DNA of 64,000 nucleotides from an uncultured Rubritalea sp. (GTDB taxonomy: Bacteria; Verrucomicrobiota; Verrucomicrobiia; Verrucomicrobiales; Akkermansiaceae), in assembly GCA_937132085.1 (NCBI GenBank), contig CAKZNV010000183.1:1-64000 (forward strand), given 5' to 3'. The notes below the pieces were generated by a model, which was not told the DNA's origin, made no database searches, and saw nothing but the letters and a program-made list of their open reading frames with translations. The translations under genes and the position numbers were made by a program. Shown here piece by piece: positions 7,966 through 16,120 of this stretch (the stretch's first letter is position 1; every line of letters starts with the position of its first letter).

Positions 7966-9723
7966 ATGATTAGAAAGTTTGCAACCATCGCTCTCAGCAG
8001 CATTTTCACCGCAGCTAACCTCTCCGCTGAAGTGGTCGATGTCTATTTACTAGGCGGCCAGTCCAACATGCAGGGCATCGGAAAACTCTCTGAAATCAAA
8101 GGCAAGGAGTTCCCTAAAGTGAATGCTCATATTTTATTCAAGGGACAGTTCGAACCACTTATCATTGGAAAAACTCAGACATCGAATCGTGCTGGAGAGT
8201 TAGGCCCAGAAATCGGTTTTGCCATGGAGATGACGAACGACAAACCGATTTATCTGATCAAGTATGCCGCTAGCGGGATGCCTCTGGATTCTGGCTGGAA
8301 TGGTAATAAGTGGGTCGGAGGCAAGGTGGTCGATAAGAAACAAAAACGCACCAATTTCTATCCAGGTGAAAATGCTCAGGACATCAACCAAGGTCGCCTC
8401 TATCAAGCAATGCTACAGCGTTACCGCAAAGGGATCGAAGAACTCAAACAACAAGGTCACGAACCTCGAATCAAAGGATTCCTCTGGATGCAGGGAGAGC
8501 AAGATAGCAAAAATGCGGTATCTGCTAGGAACTACGCTGTAAACCTAAAGCTACTCAGATCACGTCTGGCTATAGACCTAGGAATCAAGCAAGCTTCAGA
8601 CCTAGCCTTCGTCTATGGTCAAGTCCTCCCCTACCCGAAACCAATGGCTAGATTCAGTCACAGAGATGAAGTGCGCCAGAACATGGCCGACGCTGACATG
8701 GGCTCAGGTAAAACGGCTGCTATCGCACGAGCAAGAATGATCTCTACAGACAATTTCCCACTACTAAAAGACACCGTTCACTACAATGCTAATGGACAAC
8801 TCATGCTAGGTAATGCTATGGCTAAGGCTATGAAGGAGCTAGCAAACACAGGCGAAACTCAGCTGCTCTGGAAAGGCACACCACTAGGATTCCCTACAGA
8901 CTATCCTCACAACGAAAAAGTATTAGACCCTGAGCATATCACAGAGGTCAGCCAGCCAAGAATACGCATCTTCCCAGCGATGGGCAAGCCAACTGGTCAA
9001 GCCATCGTTATCTTCTCAGGAGGAGGCTATCGCCAACTTGCCGTTAAGAAAGAAGCTGATCGAGTAGCCGCCTATTATGCCACCCGAGGCATTACTTGCT
9101 TCAATGTCGTCTACCGCGTCACCCGAGGAAATCACCCTGCCTTCCGCTACCCTGGCCCATTACTCGATGCGAGAAAAGGCATCCGCCTCGCTAAATCCAT
9201 GGCAAAGAAATATCAGTTCTCCGCAGATCAAGTAGGAGTCATGGGTTTCTCAGCTGGTGGTCATCTCGCCGCAATGACAGCTACTCAGTTCGATGATACC
9301 TTCGAGCTAGAGAAATCATCCTCTGACAGCCTCATTGACATTAGCCCCCGCCCAGCATTCGCAGCTCTCATTTACCCTGTAGCAAGCATGGCCGCACCAA
9401 CCGCACATGGTGGATCAAGAGCTGCTCTGTTCGGTAAGAATCCTGACAGAAAAGCACTAGAGAACGCCTCACCTGAGCTCCGAGTCAAAACTGGCTACCC
9501 AGAGATATTCATCGCACACAATCAGTTCGACCCAGTAGATGCCCAGCTCTCAATCAACCTCGCCAAAGCATACAGCAAAGCGAAAGTTCCCTGCACTCTC
9601 CACCTGTTCTCAGGCAGAGACCACGGATTTGGCATGGGCAGAGCTGGCCAGACAGAGAAGCAAAACCCAGCTATCGCCTGGCCTAAGCTCCTTCACCAGT
9701 ATCTGATAAACCGCCAAAAATAA
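7966..9723 (+). CDS. Sialate-O-acetylesterase / BD-FAE-type esterase fusion
   Basis: A 585-residue secreted two-domain carbohydrate esterase. After a signal peptide (to about residue 21), the first half is an SGNH/SASA (DUF303) domain with the nucleophile block GGQSNMQG (Ser33) and a late DTVHYNANGQ motif containing the catalytic His. The second half, from about residue 310, is an alpha/beta hydrolase of the BD-FAE / acetyl-xylan esterase type: the oxyanion strand AIVIFSGGGYRQLA, GFSAGGHLAA with Ser429, and the His in GRDHGFGMG. Both triads look complete. Both halves are typical de-acetylases of plant or algal polysaccharides, so the fusion probably removes two kinds of ester from one substrate (inference). 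It is transcribed alone. Confidence 0.85.
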   Translation: MIRKFATIALSSIFTAANLSAEVVDVYLLGGQSNMQGIGKLSEIKGKEFPKVNAHILFKGQFEPLIIGKTQTSNRAGELGPEIGFAMEMTNDKPIYLIKYAASGMPLDSGWNGNKWVGGKVVDKKQKRTNFYPGENAQDINQGRLYQAMLQRYRKGIEELKQQGHEPRIKGFLWMQGEQDSKNAVSARNYAVNLKLLRSRLAIDLGIKQASDLAFVYGQVLPYPKPMARFSHRDEVRQNMADADMGSGKTAAIARARMISTDNFPLLKDTVHYNANGQLMLGNAMAKAMKELANTGETQLLWKGTPLGFPTDYPHNEKVLDPEHITEVSQPRIRIFPAMGKPTGQAIVIFSGGGYRQLAVKKEADRVAAYYATRGITCFNVVYRVTRGNHPAFRYPGPLLDARKGIRLAKSMAKKYQFSADQVGVMGFSAGGHLAAMTATQFDDTFELEKSSSDSLIDISPRPAFAALIYPVASMAAPTAHGGSRAALFGKNPDRKALENASPELRVKTGYPEIFIAHNQFDPVDAQLSINLAKAYSKAKVPCTLHLFSGRDHGFGMGRAGQTEKQNPAIAWPKLLHQYLINRQK

Positions 9724-9890
9724 CATCACACCTGGGAACCTGCACTAGAGAGGTTCCCTTGGTTGATGTCTGCTTGTTTGACAGAATTAACAAAATTTAA
9801 CAGAATTTTTGCCCATTCTATGAAGCTACTTAATTTCTGATCACAGCAGTTCAGCTTATGCCTCATCTAAAAGCACCATTTGATCACGCA

Positions 9891-9918
9891 ATTTTGTAAA
9901 TCCTGTTCATTCTGTCTA
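9891..9918. repeat. Short dispersed repeat, copy 1
   Basis: A 28-base stretch with core CTGTTnATTCTGTCTA. It matches 10710-10737 at 26 of 28 positions in the same orientation, on the other side of the ROK kinase gene. A looser inverted relative lies at 9779-9808. No gene is seen in 9724-9957. Confidence 0.7.
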
Positions 9919-9957
9919 AAAATCGCCCCTAGTTTAAATCCCCTCTCCGCTAGAATC

Positions 9958-10641
9958 TCACTCAGACTCCCAAAGACGGAATCCTCCAGCGAAGGCGGAT
10001 GAGTTGTCTACCTCACGAGCTCCTTTAGGGAATGGTTTTATATCCTCTGCATTACCACCACCGATAACTAAGTCGGTAGCACAAAAGGCATGACGAAGAG
10101 CTTCGATAATGCGTAAAGAATGCTTGAGCCACTTTTCGTCACCAAGATACTTCCGACCTTCTTTGCCTACGTAGTCTTCTAGACTCCGTTTAGTCTTTTC
10201 GTAGGGCAGATGGCCTCCCTCTAATGGTATGATTGTGCCGTCAGCAATAAGTGTGGTTCCTAGGCCAGTGCCAAATCCTAGAAAGAGCATGGTGCCTCCT
10301 TTATAACAGCCATACGCTTGCATGGCTGCATCATTGATGAGTTTCACAGGGCAAGCGAATGCCTTGGCAAAGTCGAAATCGATCCAGCCGACACCAAGGT
10401 TTATTGGATCTTTCTTAACTTGCTCATTGACCACAACACAAGGAACGCCGAGTGAGACGACATCATATTCCCAGCCAGCTTCAGTAGTGGCAGCGATGAC
10501 TTTATCTACCATTCTCTGCGCACTCATATCTTTATCTGAAGGGATCTTAATGCGAGACTCTACACCGCTAGCAAGTATCTTGATGTTCGTTCCACCCACA
10601 TCGATTACGAGGACTCTTGTATCTTTCTTCTGTATTGCCAT
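9958..10641 (-). CDS. ROK-family / polyphosphate-type glucokinase
   Basis: A 227-residue sugar kinase of the ROK/PPGK group. The phosphate-binding loop VIDVGGTNIK is at the N-terminus. The second nucleotide-binding motif LFLGFGTGLGTTLI is central, and LEGGHLPYE follows in the place where PPGK-type kinases keep the catalytic-region motif. The length fits polyphosphate glucokinases (about 240-260) better than repressor-type ROK proteins, and there is no HTH. It probably phosphorylates glucose from ATP or polyphosphate, and the donor cannot be decided by eye. It is a lone gene flanked by copies of the short dispersed repeat. Confidence 0.8.
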   Translation of the reverse strand: MAIQKKDTRVLVIDVGGTNIKILASGVESRIKIPSDKDMSAQRMVDKVIAATTEAGWEYDVVSLGVPCVVVNEQVKKDPINLGVGWIDFDFAKAFACPVKLINDAAMQAYGCYKGGTMLFLGFGTGLGTTLIADGTIIPLEGGHLPYEKTKRSLEDYVGKEGRKYLGDEKWLKHSLRIIEALRHAFCATDLVIGGGNAEDIKPFPKGAREVDNSSAFAGGFRLWESE

Positions 10642-10709
10642 GGTGATAATCTTATCGTGACCACCCTACATAGAACAATACTTTTTTAGCGAATCATACG
10701 AATCCAGAC

Positions 10710-10737
10710 ATTTTGTAAATTCTGTTAATTCTGTCTA
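10710..10737. repeat. Short dispersed repeat, copy 2
   Basis: The second copy of the 28-base repeat at 9891-9918. It differs at two positions and lies upstream of the ROK kinase start. Confidence 0.7.
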
Positions 10738-10822
10738 TCTCCCTCCTAATTCAGCTACTCTATGAATTAGATTTACTAGTAATTCTCGACTTTAGAATCC
10801 TGCATCGTATAGTTACCCCACT

Positions 10823-11413
10823 ATGTCATCCGCTAAATTAAAGCAAGCCGCTTACGAAGTCTACGACCACCAAAAGACTGAGCTACTCCAGCATCTCCTA
10901 GAGAACTCTGAAGACTTAAGCTCAGCTATCATCTACGTGCGTATGACTGATGAAATTCATGCTCTAACTACAGGTATGGCCGACGCTGGATTCAATGTAG
11001 ACTCTATTCATGCCAAGAAAAAACCAGCAATGGTCACGAAGGCACTAGCGGATTACAAGAACGGCAAGCTCGACTACCTGATCATCTCCGAAGCGATCGC
11101 AAGAAATACTAAGCTCGAAAATGTGCAGAATGTCATCAACTACGATTTCCCAGAAGTCCCACAAGACTACATCGCCCGCGTCCTAGAGTGTCCAGATGGT
11201 CAGAACATCAGCCTTGTGAACCCTAAGATTTCTAAGCCACTACTCAAGCTCGAAGAACTGCTAGAAGGCAAACTACCACGAGCAACAGCAGAGGGATTCC
11301 TCTACGCTAAGCACGCTCTGAAAGTCTCTACCAGAAACAAAAGCTACAAGAGCAGCGCAAGCACTCGCTCTAAACCACTTCAAAACAAGAAGAAGAAGCT
11401 GAAAAAGAAGTAG
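10823..11413 (+). CDS. Stand-alone DEAD-box helicase C-terminal-like domain
   Basis: A 196-residue protein that aligns with the second RecA-like domain of DEAD-box RNA helicases. LSSAIIYVRMTDEIHALTTG corresponds to motif IV, DYLIISEAIAR to motif V, and NYDFPEVPQDYIARV to the region before motif VI. The arginine finger motif VI (HRIGR) is replaced by ARVLEC. There is no first RecA domain, Walker A or DEAD box, and the 180 bases upstream hold no remnant. The tail is very basic (QNKKKKLKKK), suggesting nucleic-acid binding. It cannot be an ATP-driven helicase on its own. It may be a degenerate RNA-binding relict or a regulatory partner. Confidence 0.6.
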   Translation: MSSAKLKQAAYEVYDHQKTELLQHLLENSEDLSSAIIYVRMTDEIHALTTGMADAGFNVDSIHAKKKPAMVTKALADYKNGKLDYLIISEAIARNTKLENVQNVINYDFPEVPQDYIARVLECPDGQNISLVNPKISKPLLKLEELLEGKLPRATAEGFLYAKHALKVSTRNKSYKSSASTRSKPLQNKKKKLKKK

Positions 11414-11530
11414 GAAGCACTGTGCTACGCACGGGAGCAAGGTATCAAAGGTATTCAGCCTTTATGAACGCCTAGTGGCTCCACGATCCACGCTCCCAAG
11501 GGCAAAGCCCCGCTCCCTGAGCTTTTAAGC

Positions 11531-12361
11531 TCACCCTATCACCACAGCTTCACCCCATAAGGTCGGATCTAATTCCGACCTTGCTTTATCTAGTAGCGCA
11601 GGCGCTTTCTCAGCATCCACTAATGCGATAAAGGTAGAACCAGATCCACTCATCATCGCTCCCTCTACCTCATCTTGAGCCAGAAGCCACATCTTCATTT
11701 CTGCTAAGAATAGATGCTTGGCAAACACGGGTCTCTCTAGATCATTGACCATCGTTCCCCAAGCGAACTCTTGTGCGGAATAGTCCACATCAGGTAGTTC
11801 CTGTGAATCACTCCAAGCCTTATAAGCCGCTGGCGTCTCCACCCCAAAGCTAGGCTTTATAAGCAGTGCGCTCAGTTGATGATCCCATTTCACTGGAGTC
11901 ACCTTCTCACCTCTCCCCTTGCAGTCACTCACGCTTTCATAAGCAAAGAACGGAATGTCTGAACCTATCTCAGCCAGTAGCTCAGCCATTCTATCTTGGC
12001 TAAGACTCGTCTTTTCTAAATTGTTCAACGCACGCATCGCAGCCGCAGCATCAGCACTGCCACCACCAAGACCAGCTCCATGTGGCACCTTTTTATGCAG
12101 AACGATTTTCCATTTGCAAACCACACCCGTCTCACGCTCAAACAAGCGAACAGCCATCGTCACCAAGTTCGACTCATCCAAAGGAACGCCCTCAGTATCA
12201 CACTCCAGGCTATATTCCTCAGCAGGATAAAAGTCTAAAGTATCAGCCAAACTAATAGGAGCCATCCTAGTGGTGACTTCATGAAATCCGTCCTCACGCT
12301 TGCTCAGCACCTTGAGGTCTAGATTCACTTTGGCTTTCGCTAGTTCCGTATGCGTCTTCAT
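11531..12361 (-). CDS. ispE: 4-diphosphocytidyl-2-C-methyl-D-erythritol kinase
   Basis: The fourth step of the MEP isoprenoid pathway: ATP-dependent phosphorylation of the 2-hydroxyl of CDP-methylerythritol. This 276-residue GHMP kinase shows the N-terminal AKVNLDLKVLSKREDGFHEV motif and the ATP loop PHGAGLGGGSADAAA, with the late GSGSTFIAL motif. All three GHMP motifs are intact and the length is normal. Its ATG overlaps the stop of pgeF by four bases (ATGA), so the pair is translationally coupled. Confidence 0.95.
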   Translation of the reverse strand: MKTHTELAKAKVNLDLKVLSKREDGFHEVTTRMAPISLADTLDFYPAEEYSLECDTEGVPLDESNLVTMAVRLFERETGVVCKWKIVLHKKVPHGAGLGGGSADAAAAMRALNNLEKTSLSQDRMAELLAEIGSDIPFFAYESVSDCKGRGEKVTPVKWDHQLSALLIKPSFGVETPAAYKAWSDSQELPDVDYSAQEFAWGTMVNDLERPVFAKHLFLAEMKMWLLAQDEVEGAMMSGSGSTFIALVDAEKAPALLDKARSELDPTLWGEAVVIG

Positions 12362-13023
12362 GATGTCCTACCTAATAATGCAAGCATTCTCCCAGTGCTA
12401 CCCTTTTCTATCCTGTAGCTATAAAAGTTCTCTAAATCGCAACTCGTGCACACTCCACAGTCCACATAGTTCTCCTCTGAAATACCTGCGTTTAATGCCT
12501 GCTCACGGATCTCAGAGGCGAAATCTACCTCATAGGCAGGAGGTCTAATACACGGAGCTAACACAACAACTACATCCGCAGCATCAGTCCCATATTCCTC
12601 AGCCATCATCTCTAACGCCTTTGCTAAAATTCCCAGCTCAGTCCCCTTCTTCCCTGAATGCAACAGCCCTAGCGCCTTGGTCTTCTTATCTAACAAATAG
12701 ATCGCACCACAGTCAGCCACATAGATTCCTAACACTAAACTCATCTCATTCGTGATCAATCCGTCCACTCCATCAATTACCTCCGCTTCACTCAGCCCAT
12801 CGCTCTTCACCACCGCTATCTCAGCACCATGCACCTGCTCAGCTCTCCAACAAACATCCCACGAAAAACCCATCTCCTCCACTACCGCTCTATGAGCAGG
12901 CTCTAACCTAGCCACTGTAGCGAGCCTATCAGTATCAACTTCCACACCATCCACTCGCCCTACAAACCGAGCGTTCACTCCCTCTTCTTGATTCAGAATA
13001 TCCAGAAAATTTTCCATACACAA
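12358..13023 (-). CDS. pgeF: Laccase-domain protein (PgeF/YlmD/DUF152)
   Basis: A 221-residue member of the multicopper-polyphenol-oxidase/LACC1 fold, known as PgeF (peptidoglycan editing factor) or purine nucleoside phosphorylase-like in other bacteria. Zinc-site motifs are visible: the His in AEQVHGAEIAV, the Cys in IYVADCGAIYL, and the His in LGLLHSGKKGT. The C-terminal DCGVCTSCDLENFYSYR block is typical. It is coupled to ispE through a four-base overlap. Which of the reported activities applies cannot be told from sequence. Confidence 0.85.
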   Translation of the reverse strand: MCMENFLDILNQEEGVNARFVGRVDGVEVDTDRLATVARLEPAHRAVVEEMGFSWDVCWRAEQVHGAEIAVVKSDGLSEAEVIDGVDGLITNEMSLVLGIYVADCGAIYLLDKKTKALGLLHSGKKGTELGILAKALEMMAEEYGTDAADVVVVLAPCIRPPAYEVDFASEIREQALNAGISEENYVDCGVCTSCDLENFYSYRIEKGSTGRMLALLGRTS

Positions 13024-13109
13024 AAGCTATCTTATCTCCACCAGACTTCCAATCTATAAACCAACAAAAACTCATTCATTTACTTCAACACACCTCTAAC
13101 AGAAATTAT

Positions 13110-13156
13110 TATAAGTGGCCATAAGTCAAAATTTAAAGCACTTATGGCCACTTATA
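13110..13156. repeat. 47-bp palindromic element, upstream copy
   Basis: The perfect 17-base arms TATAAGTGGCCATAAGT and ACTTATGGCCACTTATA are separated by a 13-base AT-rich spacer. A near-identical element lies after the following ATPase gene at 14674-14720. Confidence 0.95.
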
Positions 13157-13174
13157 GAAAAACTCACTACATTT

Positions 13175-13220
13175 TATAACTGGCCATAAGTCCTGAAATA
13201 AGGTAGTTTTGGCCACTTAA
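13175..13220 (+). promoter_or_regulatory. Degenerate second palindrome touching the ATPase start
   Basis: The arms TATAACTGGCCATAAGT (13175-13191) and AGTTTTGGCCACTTAA form an imperfect copy of the neighbouring palindrome and end three bases before the ATPase ATG. Its position over the ribosome-binding region suggests an operator or 5' UTR hairpin controlling the gene (inference). Confidence 0.65.
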
Positions 13221-13223
13221 GAA

Positions 13224-14654
13224 ATGATGAATCTAGTAGGAAGAGAACCAGAAAAAGAACGCCTTAAGAAGCTACTGAACAGCAACAGTGCTGAGTTTCT
13301 GGCCATCTACGGACGCCGTAGAGTAGGTAAAACATTTCTGATTCGTGAATATTACAAAAATAATATCTGCTTCGAACTCACCGGAATCATCGACACTACC
13401 TTACAAGATCAGTTGCAGAATTTTCACCAAATCCTCTGTAAGGTCAGCAGAAGAAAGCTACAAGAACCGACATCATGGCTAGAGGCATTTCAGTTACTAG
13501 AAAACTACCTCACTAAGCTCTCAAAAAAGAAAAAACACGTGATCTTCCTAGATGAGTTACCTTGGCTAGCCAGCGCTCGCTCTAAATTCCTACCTGCCCT
13601 GGACCACTTCTGGAACAGCTTTCTCTCTAGGCATACCCACCTCACCTTGATCGTCTGTGGCTCAGCAGCCTCATGGATGATCTCCAACGTGATCAATAGC
13701 AAAGGTGGATTGCACAATAGAGTCACAGCTAGAATGAAACTACAGCCATTCAATCTAGCTGAAGTCTCGACCTATCTGAAGTCTCGAAAAATCCAGCTAA
13801 CCCAATACGACCAGCTAACTCTAGCCATCGCCATGGGAGGAATCCCCCACTACCTCAAAGAATGCGAACGCGGCAAGTCGGTGGCTCAGATCATCGACAA
13901 CACAGCATTCCGAGACTCAGGACTACTCGCTGATGAATTCAACCGCCTCTATCACTCACTCTTTGAAAATGCAGACCGCCACGTTGATATCGTCCGCTTC
14001 TTAGCTAAGCATCCGCAAGGTCTGTGCCGTAATGACATCTCTAAAACCTATCCCAGCGGAGGACGACTCACTAAAACACTAAACGAACTCTCAGAAGCCG
14101 GATTCATCACCGCCCTCACCCCTTTTGCCAAAAAAACCAGAGACACGATCTATAAGCTCACAGACGAATACTCGTTATTCTACCTCAAATGGATCGCACC
14201 CAACAGAACTTCAGGAAAGGATATCTTCATCAAGAAAATGGCCTCTCCTGCTTGGCGTTCCTGGAGTGGCTACGCTCTAGAGTCATTAGCTCTAAAACAC
14301 ATCGAACAAATCAAAAAGGCTCTCGGTATTAGCCAAGTAGAAACTCAACATTGCAGCTGGATTCACCGTGCTAACAAAACTCATCCCAATGGCGCTCAAA
14401 TAGATCTACTCATCGACAGAGAAGACAACTCCATCAATCTCGTTGAGATCAAATTCTCACAAGCTCCATTCACAATCACCAAGTCCTACGCTGTAGAGCT
14501 ACGCAACAAAATAGAAATTTTCAAAACAACTACTAAAACAAAGAAAAACGTCTTCTTTACCTTCCTCACATCTCACGGATTAACCGAAAACCAATACAGC
14601 AAGGAGATTGTAAGTAACTCAATCACGACAGAATGTCTATTCACTCAACTATAA
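13224..14654 (+). CDS. AAA ATPase with DUF234 nuclease-like domain
   Basis: A 476-residue protein of the archaeal-type ATPase family (COG1672 style). The Walker A is IYGRRRVGKTFL at about residue 30, and the Walker B is HVIFLDELPWL at about 105. A sensor-like strand LIVCGSAASWM follows. A winged-helix section (GGRLTKTLNELSEAGFI) comes next, then a C-terminal DUF234 domain with the PD-(D/E)XK-like pattern QIDLLI...LVEIKFS. The family is widespread and scattered in phylogeny, and its role is unclear. Toxin-like or mobile behaviour has been suggested. Here the gene is bracketed by copies of one palindrome, which fits a self-contained acquired unit. Confidence 0.85.
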   Translation: MMNLVGREPEKERLKKLLNSNSAEFLAIYGRRRVGKTFLIREYYKNNICFELTGIIDTTLQDQLQNFHQILCKVSRRKLQEPTSWLEAFQLLENYLTKLSKKKKHVIFLDELPWLASARSKFLPALDHFWNSFLSRHTHLTLIVCGSAASWMISNVINSKGGLHNRVTARMKLQPFNLAEVSTYLKSRKIQLTQYDQLTLAIAMGGIPHYLKECERGKSVAQIIDNTAFRDSGLLADEFNRLYHSLFENADRHVDIVRFLAKHPQGLCRNDISKTYPSGGRLTKTLNELSEAGFITALTPFAKKTRDTIYKLTDEYSLFYLKWIAPNRTSGKDIFIKKMASPAWRSWSGYALESLALKHIEQIKKALGISQVETQHCSWIHRANKTHPNGAQIDLLIDREDNSINLVEIKFSQAPFTITKSYAVELRNKIEIFKTTTKTKKNVFFTFLTSHGLTENQYSKEIVSNSITTECLFTQL

Positions 14655-14673
14655 AACCAACATACCTAAAACC

Positions 14674-14720
14674 TATAAGTGGCCACAACTCGAAATTTTA
14701 AGCACTTATGGCCACTTATA
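14674..14720. repeat. 47-bp palindromic element, downstream copy
   Basis: The left arm TATAAGTGGCCACAACT, a 13-base spacer and the right arm ACTTATGGCCACTTATA. The right arm is identical to the upstream copy at 13110-13156 and the spacer differs by few bases. It ends 14 bases before pxpA, so it could also affect that operon. Confidence 0.95.
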
Positions 14721-14734
14721 AAATCTAACAACTC

Positions 14735-15442
14735 ATGAAACTCAACGCCGACATAGGAGAACTCACAGGTAGTGACATAGAATTAATGCCCTATCTAAGC
14801 ATGGGAAATATAGCCTGTGGATTCCACGCATCCACCCCTCGTCACATGCGTGAAACCGTGAGACTCACTAAAGCCAATGGAGTCAGCATTGGCGCTCATC
14901 CGAGTTATCCAGATCGAGAGAACTTTGGCCGAGTTTCTATGTCTGTCACCACTGATGAAGTTTACGATCTCATCTTTGGCCAAGTTCATTTATTAACCCG
15001 AATCGCCGCCAGTGAAGGAACCAAGGTAGATTACCTCAAGCCTCACGGAGCACTCTATCACGACATGATGAATGATCCTGATATCTACTCAGCCATCGTC
15101 AGAATAGCAGCCCACTTCCATTTAGAACTGATGACCCCAGCCCTGCCAGACCTCAAGACTTACCTAGAAATAGCCTTAGTCCGAGAAGTCACCATTATCA
15201 GAGAAGCATTTGCCGACAGAGCCTACACCAAAGACGGCCAACTAGCTCCTCGCTCAAAAGCCAATTCCTTGTTCACCGACGCCGATAAAATCATCAACCA
15301 AGCCAGTGAACTCATCTCGTCTAACAGCCTCATCTGTGAAACAGGTGAACGCATCGAACTGCAAGCTGACACGATTTGTCTGCATGGCGACAATCCAGCT
15401 TCTGTCGTAGCAGCCAGCCCCATTCACCAACTATTACACTAA
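14735..15442 (+). CDS. pxpA: 5-oxoprolinase subunit PxpA (LamB/YcsF family)
   Basis: Part of the ATP-dependent PxpABC complex that opens 5-oxoproline (pyroglutamate) to glutamate. At 235 residues it is of normal length. The family signature is clear: the N-terminal LNADIGE, the block MGNIACGFHASTP, SIGAHPSYPDRENFGR, and VDYLKPHGALYHDM. The catalytic Asp/His/Glu region is complete. It is first in a three-gene operon, with the next gene starting directly after its stop (TAAATG). Confidence 0.95.
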   Translation: MKLNADIGELTGSDIELMPYLSMGNIACGFHASTPRHMRETVRLTKANGVSIGAHPSYPDRENFGRVSMSVTTDEVYDLIFGQVHLLTRIAASEGTKVDYLKPHGALYHDMMNDPDIYSAIVRIAAHFHLELMTPALPDLKTYLEIALVREVTIIREAFADRAYTKDGQLAPRSKANSLFTDADKIINQASELISSNSLICETGERIELQADTICLHGDNPASVVAASPIHQLLH

Positions 15443-16120
15443 ATGTATAGTCTAGATCATCTAACAGAAAACTCACTCGTTGTTCACTTTAGTAGTAAAA
15501 TGGACATCAGCATCACTCTGCGTATCGCCACCATTGCGGAGCGAGTGCGCTCAGAATTAGGAGACCTGTTAGAAGTAGTGCCCTCATCTTGCTCACTCTA
15601 TGTTGAATACGATATCCTAAAGACTGATCCTATTTTGTTAGAGTCCAGAATCAAAGGAATCATCGCCACAACCACTCAATCTGCATCCTCGTATAAAACA
15701 ATCACTCTCCCCTGCTACTACGATCCCTCCGTCGCTCCAGATCTACTACGTCTCGCAGAGGAAAAACAACTCAGCATCGATGAAGTCATTCAGATTCACA
15801 GCAACACAGAATACACCGTATGTAGCACAGGCTTCGCTCCTGGCTTTGCCTATCTATCCAAGGTAGATCAACGTATCGCCACTCCTAGACTCAGCACTCC
15901 AAGATCCCGCATCCCAGCGGGAAGTGTAGGAATCGCAGATCAGCAAACAGCCGTCTACCCCAGCGCTAGCCCTGCTGGATGGAACATTATCGGCAACTGC
16001 CCTCTCACATTATTTGATATCAACGCCACCCCGATTAGCCCATTCACCATCGGAGATAAAGTTAAATTCACACCAATCACGAGAGATGAATTCATTGAAC
16101 AAGGAGGACAGTTTGAATAG
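15443..16120 (+). CDS. pxpB: 5-oxoprolinase subunit PxpB (KipI family)
   Basis: A 225-residue partner subunit with the ATP-related cyclophilin-like fold of KipI. Characteristic motifs are TLPCYYDPSVAPDL, YTVCSTGFAPGFAYLS, the RIPAGSVGIADQQTAVYP stretch, and SPAGWNIIGNCPLTLFD. It begins immediately after the pxpA stop. It overlaps the likely TTG start of pxpC near 16113, below a strong AAGGAGG ribosome binding site. All key motifs are intact. Confidence 0.95.
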   Translation: MYSLDHLTENSLVVHFSSKMDISITLRIATIAERVRSELGDLLEVVPSSCSLYVEYDILKTDPILLESRIKGIIATTTQSASSYKTITLPCYYDPSVAPDLLRLAEEKQLSIDEVIQIHSNTEYTVCSTGFAPGFAYLSKVDQRIATPRLSTPRSRIPAGSVGIADQQTAVYPSASPAGWNIIGNCPLTLFDINATPISPFTIGDKVKFTPITRDEFIEQGGQFE

